From contig JANQRX010000003.1 in the NCBI GenBank assembly GCA_028284325.1, positions 496,001 to 560,000 on the forward strand: a DNA stretch of 64,000 nucleotides, in the 5' to 3' direction. Every line of letters begins with the position of its first letter. Position 1 is the first letter of the stretch. The notes below the pieces were generated by a model. The model saw only the letters and a program-made list of their open reading frames with translations. It did no database searches and was not told the DNA's origin. Source of the stretch: Bauldia sp. GTDB lineage: Bacteria > Pseudomonadota > Alphaproteobacteria > Rhizobiales > Kaistiaceae. Positions 19,663 to 28,790 of this stretch are shown here, one piece after another. The translations under genes were made by a program, and so were the position numbers.

Positions 19663-21044
19663 CGATCCGGTGCGACGTGGCGGTGGTCGGCGGCGGAAAT
19701 GCGGCGCTGTGCGCGGCGATCACCGCGGCCGAGGCCGGCGCACGGGTGATGGTGTTCGAAGCCGCCCCGAAGCCCTATCGCGGCGGCAACTCCCGGCACA
19801 CCCGCAACTTCCGCTGCCTGCACCATGGTCCGCTCGGACCGCTCACCGGCACCTATGACGAGGAGGAATTTCTCGACGACCTGTTGAAGGTCACCGGCGG
19901 CAAGACCGACGAGACGCTGGCCCGGCTGGTGATCTGTGCGTCCGAGGCGTGCCTGCCGTGGATGGAGGCGCACGGCGTGCGGTTCCAGCCCTCGCTGTCG
20001 GGCACGTTGTCGTTGGCGCGCACCAACGCCTTCTTCATGGGCGGCGGCAAGTCGCTGGTGAACGCCTACTACCGGACGGCGGCTGCGCTGGGCGTGGAGG
20101 TGCACTACGACGCGCCGGTGACGCATCTGGAACTCGATGGTAACCGGGTCGTCCGGCTCGACGTCACGAAGGACGGACGGCCATGTCGCGTCGAGCCGAA
20201 GGCAGTTGTCGTCGCCTCGGGCGGCTTTCAGGCCGATATCGACTGGCTCGCACGCGCCTGGGGACCGGCGGCCCGCAACTTCCTGATCCGGGGCACGCCC
20301 TACAACCGCGGCGCCGTGCTGGCGGACCTGCTGGACCAGGACGTGGCGGCCGTCGGCGATCCCACGCAATGCCACGCAGTCGCCATCGACGGACGGGCGC
20401 CCAAGTACGACGGCGGCATCGTCACACGGCTGGACTGCGTGCCGTTTTCCATCGTCGTCAACAGGAACGGCGAGCGCTTCTACGACGAGGGCGAGGACGT
20501 CTGGCCGAAGCGCTATGCGATCTGGGGTCGTCTGGTCGCCGGGCAGCCCGACCAGGTCGCCTACGCCATCATCGACGCCCGGTCGCTCGATCTGTTCATG
20601 CCGTCGGTGTATCCGCCGACGACCGCCGACAGCATCGAGGACCTCGCCGGGAAGCTGGGTCTGCCGGGGCCCCGGTTGCGGGCGACGGTCGACAACTTCA
20701 ACGCGGCCTGCGGCGATATCTCCGGCTTCCATCCGACTGAGCTCGATGGCGTCGCCACCCGGGGCCTGTCGCCGCCGAAGACCAACTGGGCCCGGCCGAT
20801 CGCGGAGCCGCCGTTCTACGGCTATCCGCTGAGGACCGGCGTCACCTTCACCTATCTCGGCCTCAAGGTCGACGGCACCGCCCGTTGCAGCCGCGCCACT
20901 GGCCCCATCGCCAATCTGTGGGCCGCCGGCGAGACCATGGCGGGTTCGATCCTCGGTCAGGGCTATCTCGCCGGCCTCGGGATGACCATCGGCACGGTTT
21001 TCGGCCGCATTGCCGGCCGGGAGGCGGCAGCCCATGCAAGCTGA
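19659..21044 (+). CDS. tcuA: FAD-dependent tricarballylate dehydrogenase TcuA-like
   Basis: 461 aa, the length of TcuA (~465). The N-terminal FAD motif is [14 protein letters not shown] (GxGxxA type), with [13 protein letters not shown] just after, and the C-terminal FAD contact is seen in [20 protein letters not shown]. The fold is that of fumarate reductase flavoproteins. Characterised TcuA oxidises tricarballylate to cis-aconitate and passes electrons to TcuB, the next gene. GTG start by GTGA overlap. Substrate in this organism is inferred from family and neighbours. Confidence 0.88.
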   Translation: MTIRCDVAVVGGGNAALCAAITAAEAGARVMVFEAAPKPYRGGNSRHTRNFRCLHHGPLGPLTGTYDEEEFLDDLLKVTGGKTDETLARLVICASEACLPWMEAHGVRFQPSLSGTLSLARTNAFFMGGGKSLVNAYYRTAAALGVEVHYDAPVTHLELDGNRVVRLDVTKDGRPCRVEPKAVVVASGGFQADIDWLARAWGPAARNFLIRGTPYNRGAVLADLLDQDVAAVGDPTQCHAVAIDGRAPKYDGGIVTRLDCVPFSIVVNRNGERFYDEGEDVWPKRYAIWGRLVAGQPDQVAYAIIDARSLDLFMPSVYPPTTADSIEDLAGKLGLPGPRLRATVDNFNAACGDISGFHPTELDGVATRGLSPPKTNWARPIAEPPFYGYPLRTGVTFTYLGLKVDGTARCSRATGPIANLWAAGETMAGSILGQGYLAGLGMTIGTVFGRIAGREAAAHAS

Positions 21045-22122
21045 CCTGCTGCAGGAAGCGCGGCGCCAGGTCGAAATCTGCAATGCCTGCCGGTACTGCG
21101 AGGGCTACTGCTCCGTCTTTCCCGCCGTCCATCGCCAGCGCGCCTTCAGCGACGGCGATCTCACCCAACTCGCCAATCTCTGTCACAACTGCCGCGGCTG
21201 CTACTACGCCTGCCAGTACACCGCGCCGCATGAATTCGCGCTGAACCTGCCGAAGGCACTGGCGGAGGTGCGCCGCGACAGCTGGGAGAGCTTGGCCTGG
21301 CCGAACGGCCTCGCCCGCGCCTTCCATCGCAACGGCCTGATGATCGCAGCGGCCACCGTTGTGGGCTTCGCCATCATCTTCTGGTTGGCGCGCACATGGG
21401 GTGAAGCGGGCGGAAGCGGCTTCTACGCCGTCCTCTCCCACACCGCCATGGTGGCGATCTTCACACCCGCGTTCCTGCTGCCGCTCGCCAGCCTCGCCGT
21501 CAGCCTGAACCGCTACTGGCGAGCGACCGGCGGCGGTGCCATCCGCCTCGCGGATATCATCGACGCTCTCAAGTCCGTGGGAACCATGAAGAATCTGGCC
21601 AGCGGACACGGCGACGGCTGCAATTTCGAGGACGAGGATCGCTTCTCACAGGCCCGTCGCTATGCGCATCAGATGGTGCTGGGCGGGTTTCTGTTGTGCT
21701 TCGCGTCCACCGCTTCCGGCACCGTCCTGCACTACGGCTTCGACATGCCGGCGCCCTACCCGCTCTGGTCGTTGCCGAAGATGTTCGGCCTGCCCGGCGG
21801 CGTGCTCATGACCGCGGGGGCGCTGTGGATGGTGTGGCTCAAGCTCCGCGCCGACCGAGACCTCGGCGACCCGTCAGCCTGGAGCGGGGATATGGCGTTC
21901 ACACTGCTTCTCGGCTTCGTGGGCGCCAGCGGCCTGGCACTCTACTGGCTTGGCGGCACGCCCGCCATGCCCGCCTTGCTCGCCCTGCACCTCGGATCGG
22001 TACTGAGCTTCTTCCTGCTCACGCCGTACGCAAAGATGGCCCACGGCTTCTACCGCATGACCGCGCTCGTTGAAGAAGCGCAACATCAACGGGCGACCGA
22101 GGCGGACAACGCGTTGAAGTAA
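21034..22122 (+). CDS. tcuB: Iron-sulfur membrane electron-transfer protein TcuB-like
   Basis: 362 aa. Two cysteine clusters for 4Fe-4S centres lie at the N-terminus: Cys16, 19, 22, 26 and Cys50, 53, 56, 60 (then APHEF). A membrane domain of about six helices follows. This is the TcuB/CitB organisation, which reoxidises the flavin of TcuA and feeds electrons to the quinone pool. The ATG at 21034 is chosen from two in-frame starts; it overlaps tcuA by 11 bases. Last gene of the operon. Confidence 0.9.
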   Translation: MQADLLQEARRQVEICNACRYCEGYCSVFPAVHRQRAFSDGDLTQLANLCHNCRGCYYACQYTAPHEFALNLPKALAEVRRDSWESLAWPNGLARAFHRNGLMIAAATVVGFAIIFWLARTWGEAGGSGFYAVLSHTAMVAIFTPAFLLPLASLAVSLNRYWRATGGGAIRLADIIDALKSVGTMKNLASGHGDGCNFEDEDRFSQARRYAHQMVLGGFLLCFASTASGTVLHYGFDMPAPYPLWSLPKMFGLPGGVLMTAGALWMVWLKLRADRDLGDPSAWSGDMAFTLLLGFVGASGLALYWLGGTPAMPALLALHLGSVLSFFLLTPYAKMAHGFYRMTALVEEAQHQRATEADNALK

Positions 22123-22358
22123 CAGCGTGATTGGAGCTGATGAGAAGCGCGTAGTTTACGTGATCGGGCGCTGTGTGCCCGGAGGTCGCGCAAAACCAAA
22201 GTCACGTTGGTGATGTCGGCCCGCGCGCAGGGCGACACCACCCTCTGTCGCCCTCACCTGGCCCAGACGGTTCGCGATGAACCGCGTCGCGTTGTCGGTT
22301 AACCTCCGGGTACCCATTCGATCGTCAACGCTGCACTTAAGGCGTTGACGCGCCAAAT

Positions 22359-22378
22359 AATAAGATTATACGATAAAT
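22359..22378. promoter_or_regulatory. Candidate GntR operator upstream of 22382
   Basis: An AT-rich stretch contains ATTATACG (22365-22372), the reverse complement of CGTATAAT, which is also the core of the palindrome at 25120-25132. Being ten bases before the regulator's start, it could mediate autorepression. No clear Shine-Dalgarno separates it from the ATG, so the mRNA may be leaderless. The rest of the 22123-22381 gap shows nothing recognisable. Confidence 0.35.
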
Positions 22379-22381
22379 AGC

Positions 22382-23182
22382 ATGATCGCGACGAAGCGAG
22401 GTCTTCCCCTGAAACCGGCCGCCAGCTTGATCGGAGTCATCGAGGTCCGTGGTGTGCTCGGCTCCGTCTTGGCTGATCTCGGCACGCGAATTGTCGGTGG
22501 CCAGTGGCCGCAAGGCGAGACCGTCAAAACCGAAGCGGATCTGATTGACGAGCTCGGTGTCAGTCGGTCCGTCGTCCGTGAGGCCTTTCGCATTCTGGGT
22601 GCAAAAGGTCTCGTTAGAAGCCGGACATCGGATGGCACCCGCGTTTTGCCGAGATCGGAGTGGCGACTGCTCGATCCGGATGTCATCGACTGGCGTATGC
22701 AGGCGGGCGATACCGAAGACCTGCTGCGGGACCTTCTGAAGGTCAGGCTCATCCTCGAACCGGGCGTCGCCTACACCGCGACCGAGTTAGCCGATCAGCC
22801 GGCGCGCGACCGAATCGTCATGGCGTGGAATGAGAAGCTCCGTGTCTACAACGACAAATCCCTGCCACCCGACGAACGGCGCCGTCAGTTCATTGAGACG
22901 GATCTCGAGTTCCATCGATCATTTCTTTCGGCGGTCGGCTCGGAACTTCTCGATCAGCTCTTCTCGATCATTGAGGCCGCACTCGAATTGCTCCTCGATC
23001 TGCAGATGCGGGCACGTGGTTACACCAGCGAAATGATCGGGATGGAGGAAAGCCACGAGCTGCACGCAAGTGTTTTCGATGCGTTCGACAGGGGCGACGC
23101 CGAGAAAGCTGAACGCGCGATGCGGAAGCTGATCAACAGGGCGATCGCGGACGCCGAGGATGGACTGCGGGGTTCGGCCTAG
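22382..23182 (+). CDS. GntR-family regulator, FadR subfamily (FCD domain)
   Basis: 266 aa with an N-terminal winged helix (GQWPQGETVKTEADLIDELG, then SRSVVREAFRIL) and an FCD ligand-binding domain with the expected metal-site His residues (LEFHRSFL, ESHELHASVFDA). FadR-type regulators usually repress sugar-acid or uronate genes. It precedes a GH105-type hydrolase by six bases and is likely the local repressor for the 23-32 kb region. Confidence 0.9.
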   Translation: MIATKRGLPLKPAASLIGVIEVRGVLGSVLADLGTRIVGGQWPQGETVKTEADLIDELGVSRSVVREAFRILGAKGLVRSRTSDGTRVLPRSEWRLLDPDVIDWRMQAGDTEDLLRDLLKVRLILEPGVAYTATELADQPARDRIVMAWNEKLRVYNDKSLPPDERRRQFIETDLEFHRSFLSAVGSELLDQLFSIIEAALELLLDLQMRARGYTSEMIGMEESHELHASVFDAFDRGDAEKAERAMRKLINRAIADAEDGLRGSA

Positions 23183-23188
23183 GCGGTG

Positions 23189-24298
23189 ATGGAGCGGAGG
23201 CAACTGTCGGAGGAATCGCTGGATGTCGACCACGTTCGAGATGTGGCGCGGCGATTGGGCGGGCATGATTTCAAGTGCTGGTTCTACGGCGATTCGATCG
23301 GTTTTGAGGGGTTGCTGGCGGCCGCGGAGTTAACGTCTGAGCGCCAATGGGTTGAATTTGCGCACGGCTTTTTCCGCGCCTGGGCGGCGCGTCGCCGCCC
23401 CTTCCAGCTCGACGACAACACCGCACCGGGGATGGTGATGTGCAAGCTCGCCGTTCAGCGGGACGACCAACTGCTGGCCGATGCGGTATTGGATCTTGGG
23501 CGGCATCTAGCTGAACGACGTCGCGCCGCGGGCGTCTCGATCACTTTCGAAGACACCCTGCGGTCGCTCGTACCGCCATACGGTGGCCTGAACCTTTCGG
23601 CTGAAGATGAAGAGCTGATGCGGGATCCGGGTCCGGGCATCTACCTCGACTGCATGCACTTCGATCCGCCTTTCTTTGCCGCCCTCGACCAGATGGCGCC
23701 GGGTGAGGGTTGGGCAGAGTTGGCGACCTCCGAACTCCTGGCGTATCGCCCGCTGCTCATCGACGAAGGAACGGGCCTCTACAATCATTTCTGGCTCGAG
23801 CGAACGGCGCAATCCTACACTCGAGGCTGGGGGCGCGGACAGGGTTGGGCGCTGCTGGGACTGATCGACGTCGCGGTGCAACTGGATCCCGATACCGCCG
23901 GCATCAACGATGTGCGGGACGAGACCCTGCGACTGGCGCGGATCATGCTCGGCTATCAACTCGAAGACGGCAACTGGCACGCGCTGGTCCACGAGCCGAG
24001 ATCGGGGCCGGAATCATCGACCGCCGCGTTTATGGCCACCGCATTCTATCGCGGGATGGCGGCCGGATTGCTGCCGGCAACCGAGTTCCAGGAGCCCGCA
24101 AACAGGGCGTTCAACGCCTTCGTCCGCAATCTGGATTCGCAAGGCAATCTCACCGGGGTCTCGGCGGCGGTCTACTCGGCTCTTGTCGAAGAGCACTACT
24201 GGCATGTACCGCTCGACCGGATCGTGCCTTGGGGACAGGGGCCGGTCCTGACGGCCCTTTCGGCGCGCAATGCCTTCATGCTCGGCCGGGCTCAGTAG
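23189..24298 (+). CDS. Unsaturated uronyl hydrolase, GH88/GH105 family
   Basis: 369 aa. An alpha/alpha-barrel hydrolase recognised by TRGWGRGQGWALLGL, matching the (A)RGNGW motif of GH105 proteins, and by YLDCMHFDPPFFAAL with the candidate catalytic Asp. GH105/GH88 enzymes release the terminal 4,5-unsaturated uronic acid left by polysaccharide lyases. No signal peptide, so it acts in the cytoplasm on imported oligosaccharides. An in-frame GTG at 23186 is an equally possible start; neither has a strong ribosome site. It is in a likely operon with the GntR gene. Confidence 0.8.
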   Translation: MERRQLSEESLDVDHVRDVARRLGGHDFKCWFYGDSIGFEGLLAAAELTSERQWVEFAHGFFRAWAARRRPFQLDDNTAPGMVMCKLAVQRDDQLLADAVLDLGRHLAERRRAAGVSITFEDTLRSLVPPYGGLNLSAEDEELMRDPGPGIYLDCMHFDPPFFAALDQMAPGEGWAELATSELLAYRPLLIDEGTGLYNHFWLERTAQSYTRGWGRGQGWALLGLIDVAVQLDPDTAGINDVRDETLRLARIMLGYQLEDGNWHALVHEPRSGPESSTAAFMATAFYRGMAAGLLPATEFQEPANRAFNAFVRNLDSQGNLTGVSAAVYSALVEEHYWHVPLDRIVPWGQGPVLTALSARNAFMLGRAQ

Positions 24299-24310
24299 GC
24301 GACATCCGGC

Positions 24311-25075
24311 TCACTCATACATCCGGATCGATACGCCGCCGTCGATCACGATGTTCTCGCCAATCATGAACCGCGCCTGGTCGGAGGCGAGCAACGATGC
24401 GACGGCTGCAACTTCCTCGGGGTGCCCCAGCCGGCCCACCGGTTGCTTGGCCTCGGTTTCCTGACGCGCCGCAGCGGGGTCATCGAACTGATCGAAGTAC
24501 CAGTCGGCGATCGGGGTATCGATATAGCCGGGTGATATCGCATTAACGCAGATGCCCCTGTCGGCGTACTCGAGCGCCAGAGCCCGGGTCATGCCGAGAA
24601 GACCGTGCTTGGCCACAGGGTACGGAAAAGTCGACTTGATGACCGTGAAGGCGTGGTTGGAGATGATGTTGATGATCGAGCCGCGCCGTCGCTCGATCAT
24701 ATCCGGCAGAACCGCCCGGCTGCATAGCCACGCGCCCTCCAGATCGATGGCCATGCAGCGACGCCAATCGTCGTCGGTGCTGGCCAGCGGCTCTTTGAAG
24801 ACCGCAACACCCGCATTGTTGACGAGAACGTCGACCGGACCGAATTGCGCTCGAACGTGCTCGTGCATCTCGGCGACGCTATCCCGGTCGGCAACGTCGA
24901 CCTGAACGAAAAGCGCGCGACAGCCTGTTTCGGCAACGATCTTCTCGGTCGTAGCCTGGCCGGTGTCGACATTTATGTCGGCGATCGCGACATCGACTCC
25001 GTCGTCGCCCAAGCGCCTGGCGATTGCTGCGCCAATGCCCTGTCCGGCCCCGGTCACAATGGCAGTTTTGCCCAT
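24311..25075 (-). CDS. Short-chain dehydrogenase/reductase
   Basis: 254 aa with TGAGQGIG at residues 8-15, NNAG near 86 and the catalytic pair in YPVAKHG. Ends 12 bases from the GH105 gene, convergent; starts 91 bases from the binding-protein gene, divergent. The palindrome at 25120 lies between. It may be a KduD-type or 4-deoxy-hexosulose uronate reductase acting on the product of the unsaturated uronyl hydrolase; this is a context guess. Confidence 0.88.
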   Translation of the reverse strand: MGKTAIVTGAGQGIGAAIARRLGDDGVDVAIADINVDTGQATTEKIVAETGCRALFVQVDVADRDSVAEMHEHVRAQFGPVDVLVNNAGVAVFKEPLASTDDDWRRCMAIDLEGAWLCSRAVLPDMIERRRGSIINIISNHAFTVIKSTFPYPVAKHGLLGMTRALALEYADRGICVNAISPGYIDTPIADWYFDQFDDPAAARQETEAKQPVGRLGHPEEVAAVASLLASDQARFMIGENIVIDGGVSIRMYE

Positions 25076-25119
25076 TTAGTCAGCCCTTCCGATGACGTCG
25101 TATTGACTAAATCATATAA

Positions 25120-25132
25120 ACGTATAATACGT
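25120..25132. promoter_or_regulatory. Perfect palindrome, candidate GntR operator
   Basis: ACGTAT-A-ATACGT is a perfect 13-base palindrome in an AT-rich spacer between the divergent SDR and sugar-binding protein genes. Its CGTATAAT core recurs upstream of the FadR-type regulator at 22382. One repressor could therefore silence both divergent units and itself. Confidence 0.5.
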
Positions 25133-25166
25133 AAATCGTACATATGGTACCGGTTGGAGGAAACCC

Positions 25167-26138
25167 ATGAGAATTCGCCCACACCTGCTTGCGTTTGGCG
25201 CTGCGGCCTCGATGTTCGTCGTACCGGCCAGCGCCGTCGCGGAAGACAAGCTTATCGTCGCCATCTACAAAAGCGGCACGCAACAGTACTTCATTGATCA
25301 GGCGGACGGCTTCAAATCGGCAGCCGAGGAACTGGGCTACCAGGCCACGATCATCAACGTTGAGCTCGACTCCAACTTGGCGGTCAGCGCGATCTCTGAC
25401 GCGATCGCGGCCGGCGCCAAGGGTATCGGCATCACGGCACCCGATCAGGCGTTGGGCCCGGCCGCTGCCCGGGCTGCGGACGAGGCCAGCGTCTTCCTCG
25501 TCGCAACCGACGACCCGCTCAAGACCGAATCGGGCGACCCGGTACCATTCGTCGGGTTCGATGGCGTCGCCATGGGAACCTCCGTCGGCGAGGCGGCTGC
25601 CGAGCTGCTGACAGCGTCGGGTTGGCTGGACGGCGCCTCGTACGGCGTCCTGAGCGTCGAGGTCCAGACGCTCTCGGTCTGTAACGACCGCACCGACGCC
25701 GCACGCGAACAGGTCATGGCGGCCGGAGCCGACGCAGACAGCATCAAAGCGGTCTCCTACAGCGGCACCACGGATTCATCGCTCGAAGCTTCCGGGCCGG
25801 TCATCACGGCCAATCCAGGCGTCGACAAATGGGTGGTGTTCGCCTGCAATGACGAAGGCGTTCTCGGCGCAACAAATGCACTTCGGAACGCCGGTTTCGC
25901 GCCGGACGACATCATTGCGGTCGGCCTCGGCGCCTACGAAGCTTGCCGCCCATGGAAGGCCGGCATCGAGACCGGGTTCAAGGCGGCTCTTTACCTGAGC
26001 GGCACGGACGTCGGAGATGCCGCGGCACGAGCTCTGATAAACTCGATCGAAACCGGAGAAGATCTGCCGTTAAACACGGTCGCGAATACGACGATCGTCG
26101 ATCCGACCAACTACGCGGATATCATGCCCTGCGGCTGA
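25167..26138 (+). CDS. Sugar ABC transporter periplasmic binding protein (AraF/RbsB type)
   Basis: 323 aa with signal peptide ending near AVAE. The mature protein begins KLIVAIYKSGTQQYFIDQADGF and has the periplasmic-binding-protein type 1 fold with FACNDEGVLGATNALR. The C-terminal half resembles L-arabinose-binding proteins. TTGGAGGAA is an excellent ribosome site. First gene of the importer operon continuing to the SMP-30 gene. Ligand unassigned; a sugar or uronic acid fits the hydrolase next door. Confidence 0.9.
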   Translation: MRIRPHLLAFGAAASMFVVPASAVAEDKLIVAIYKSGTQQYFIDQADGFKSAAEELGYQATIINVELDSNLAVSAISDAIAAGAKGIGITAPDQALGPAAARAADEASVFLVATDDPLKTESGDPVPFVGFDGVAMGTSVGEAAAELLTASGWLDGASYGVLSVEVQTLSVCNDRTDAAREQVMAAGADADSIKAVSYSGTTDSSLEASGPVITANPGVDKWVVFACNDEGVLGATNALRNAGFAPDDIIAVGLGAYEACRPWKAGIETGFKAALYLSGTDVGDAAARALINSIETGEDLPLNTVANTTIVDPTNYADIMPCG

Positions 26139-26153
26139 TCGAAAACGAGAACC

Positions 26154-26174
26154 GGGGCCTCCGATGGAGGCCCC
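26154..26174 (+). other. Perfect intercistronic stem-loop after the sugar-binding protein
   Basis: GGGGCCTCC (26154-26162), three-base loop, GGAGGCCCC (26166-26174): a nine-base-pair perfect hairpin without a T-run, 16 bases after the binding-protein stop. Likely protects the 3' end of the upstream message and lowers permease and ATPase expression. Confidence 0.7.
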
Positions 26175-26187
26175 GTACCTGGCCGAT

Positions 26188-27696
26188 ATGAATGACGAGA
26201 ACAACGCGCTGAAAGTCAGGGGAGTGAGCAAATCATTCCCCGGCGTGAAAGCGCTTGATGACTTCACAATGGATGTCTCGTTCGGCGAGGTCGCGGCGTT
26301 TGTTGGTGAGAATGGCGCGGGTAAGTCGACGCTGCTCAAGATCCTCTCCGGCGACTACAGCCTCGACGAGGGAACCATCCATCTCGACGAAACGGAGATG
26401 ACCAACGCCGGCCCGCTCGAGTCGCGGAGGGCGGGATTTCGGCTTGTGCGTCAAGAGCCGGAGATCATTCCGCACGTGAACGTCGTCGAGAATGTGTTCG
26501 TGGGCGAGTTTCCGAACGCCGGCTTCGGACGTGTGGATTTCGCAGCCATGCGCGGGAAGATCCAGGACCTGCTGCGGCGGTACGGCTTCGTCGGCATGAT
26601 CGACCTTGATGCACACGGGCGCACGCTGTCGCCGGCGCAAATGCACATTGTCGAGATCCTCCGCGCGCTCAAAGAAGGCGTCAAAGTGATTGCCTTCGAC
26701 GAGCCAACCTCATCTTTGACGGTCGAAGAGGCCAATCGGCTGTTTGAGCTCATCCGTCGGCTTCGCGCCGAAGGCCTGGCCATAGTTTACGTGTCGCATC
26801 GATTGCACGAGGTCATGGAGATCTCCGATCGGGTTCTCGTTCTCAAGGATGGCGTTCTGACGGGTGATCTCGTCACCGCGGACACGAGCGAGCCCGAGAT
26901 CGTCCGCCTGATGGTCGGTCGCGAGCTTGCGCACGGCTTCAAGCGCGAAGAAACCAGCACCGATGAGGTCGTCCTTGAGGTCGAGGATCTCAGAAGCCGC
27001 TGGCACGAGAACGTCAGTTTCAAGATCCGGGCAGGAGAGATCGTCGGTTTCGCCGGTCTCGTCGGTGCGGGGCGGACCGAACTGGCAAAGGTCATCTTCG
27101 GCGAATACCAGCGTCTCGGAGGTTCGATCCGGATCGATGGCGAAACCAAGCACATACGCAATCCGGCTGACGCCATTGCCGCCAACATTGGTTTCGCGCC
27201 GGAGAATCGAAAGGCGGAAGGGCTGATTCTCGTCCGCTCGGTCATCGAAAACGTATCGCTGGCGGTTTTTTCGGCGCTGTCGCGTTTCGGCATCCTTCGG
27301 AGCCGACAGATGATGCGGTCTGTGTCGCCCTACGTTCGGCAGCTCGACATCAAGACACCATCGATGTCGCAACAGGTCGGCAAGCTGTCCGGGGGGAACC
27401 AGCAGAAGGTTGTGCTTGCACGCTGGTTGGCGGCCAAGCCGAGGCTGCTCATCCTCGACGAGCCCACCCGCGCTGTCGACGTCGGCGCGAAGGCCGAAAT
27501 CTATCGGCTGATGGACGAGCTGGCGCGCAGCGGGATGGCGATCATGATGATTTCATCGGAGATGCCCGAACTACTGTTCATGTCCGACCGGATCATTGTG
27601 ATGCGCAACGGAGCGATTTCGCGGCCAATCGAGAAGGCCGACGCCACCGAGGAGGCGATCGTCAGTTTGGCGCTCGGAACGGTGGCGATCCAGTGA
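26188..27696 (+). CDS. Sugar ABC transporter ATP-binding protein, two tandem ATPase domains (RbsA/AraG type)
   Basis: About 502 aa with two nucleotide-binding domains. The first has Walker A GENGAGKST and a degenerate signature (LSPAQMH); the second has no proper Walker A (GLVGAGRTE) but a full signature LSGGNQQKVVLARWL and LILDEPTRAVDVG. This asymmetry is normal in the family. The ATG at 26188 is chosen because the upstream ATG at 26164 lies in the loop of the 26154 stem-loop. Ends in a GTGA overlap with the permease. Confidence 0.92.
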   Translation: MNDENNALKVRGVSKSFPGVKALDDFTMDVSFGEVAAFVGENGAGKSTLLKILSGDYSLDEGTIHLDETEMTNAGPLESRRAGFRLVRQEPEIIPHVNVVENVFVGEFPNAGFGRVDFAAMRGKIQDLLRRYGFVGMIDLDAHGRTLSPAQMHIVEILRALKEGVKVIAFDEPTSSLTVEEANRLFELIRRLRAEGLAIVYVSHRLHEVMEISDRVLVLKDGVLTGDLVTADTSEPEIVRLMVGRELAHGFKREETSTDEVVLEVEDLRSRWHENVSFKIRAGEIVGFAGLVGAGRTELAKVIFGEYQRLGGSIRIDGETKHIRNPADAIAANIGFAPENRKAEGLILVRSVIENVSLAVFSALSRFGILRSRQMMRSVSPYVRQLDIKTPSMSQQVGKLSGGNQQKVVLARWLAAKPRLLILDEPTRAVDVGAKAEIYRLMDELARSGMAIMMISSEMPELLFMSDRIIVMRNGAISRPIEKADATEEAIVSLALGTVAIQ

Positions 27697-28790
27697 CTTC
27701 ATCGGAGGCCAAGGTGGCAGAAACAGGCGCTGCAGACGAAACCGCGCATACTGATGGCGCTTCGAACGACAACCTGATCGCTCGCTTCACCAGGTCCGTC
27801 GGGGCCGAGAACCTGTCGCTGATGATAGCGCTGGCGATCATGGTCGCGATCATTGCATCGCAATCGGAGTTTTTCTTCTCGCCGAGAAATCTCCTGAACA
27901 TCGGTCAGAACATGGCGGTCGTCGGGCTGATCGCCGTTGGGATGACGTTCGTCATCGTGTCGGCCGGGCTCGACATTTCGGTGGGGTCGATCGCGGGCTG
28001 CGCGTCTGTGGTCTGCGCTCTGATGGTCACGCAACTTGGAACCGTCCCCGGTGGCGTCGTGGCCGGCATTGGCATCGGCTTGCTGCTTGGGCTCGTGAAC
28101 GCCACGATCATTAGCATACTGAGGGTCAATGCGGTGGTGGCGACATTGGCCACCTTCTCCGCGTTCCGCGGCATTGCGTTCCTAATCGCTCCAGGTGGCC
28201 GGCCGATTGGGGTTCTTGATCCGACGCTCGCTCTCCTTGGTTCCGGTCGGTTGTTTCAGTTTGGCGATTTCCCGGGAATTCCGATCGCTTTCGTGATCCT
28301 CTTGGTGGTCGCGGTCACCGCCCACATCGTCATGACGTCGACCGTCTTCGGTCGCTCGATCTACTCCATGGGCGGCAACGCCGATGCGGCGCGGCTCGCA
28401 GGCATCAACCTCACGCGAATGCGCTTCCAAATCTATGCGATCTCCGGTGCATTGTCGGGGTTGGCGGGGGTGATCGTCACGGCAAGGACCAGCTCCGGCC
28501 AACCGGCATCCGGGACCCAGGGTCTGGAGCTCGAGGCGATCACCGCGGTCTTCCTCGGCGGGGCGCTTCTCGCCGGCGGCAAGGGCACCATCTTCGGTTC
28601 GATGCTGGCGGTTCTTCTGCTGGCGACCTTGTCCAACGGCATGAACCTGCTCGGCATTCCCACTTTCTATCAGTTGGTGGCCAAGGGACTGTTGCTCGTG
28701 CTGGCGGTGGCTATCGGCCAGTGGCGACTGTCCAGATCGGAGCGAGCCCAATCGCGCATTGCCGCGCAGGCGAAAGGAGCCTCGGGGTGA
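27693..28790 (+). CDS. Sugar ABC transporter permease (RbsC type)
   Basis: 365 aa with eight or more hydrophobic segments and the BPD_transp_2 family pattern (SAGLDISVGS near residue 90, GGNADAARLAGI in the cytoplasmic loop). A hydrophilic ~45-residue N-terminal tail precedes the first helix. GTG start in GTGA overlap with the ATPase; ends in GTGA overlap with the epimerase-like gene. Confidence 0.92.
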   Translation: MTSSEAKVAETGAADETAHTDGASNDNLIARFTRSVGAENLSLMIALAIMVAIIASQSEFFFSPRNLLNIGQNMAVVGLIAVGMTFVIVSAGLDISVGSIAGCASVVCALMVTQLGTVPGGVVAGIGIGLLLGLVNATIISILRVNAVVATLATFSAFRGIAFLIAPGGRPIGVLDPTLALLGSGRLFQFGDFPGIPIAFVILLVVAVTAHIVMTSTVFGRSIYSMGGNADAARLAGINLTRMRFQIYAISGALSGLAGVIVTARTSSGQPASGTQGLELEAITAVFLGGALLAGGKGTIFGSMLAVLLLATLSNGMNLLGIPTFYQLVAKGLLLVLAVAIGQWRLSRSERAQSRIAAQAKGASG

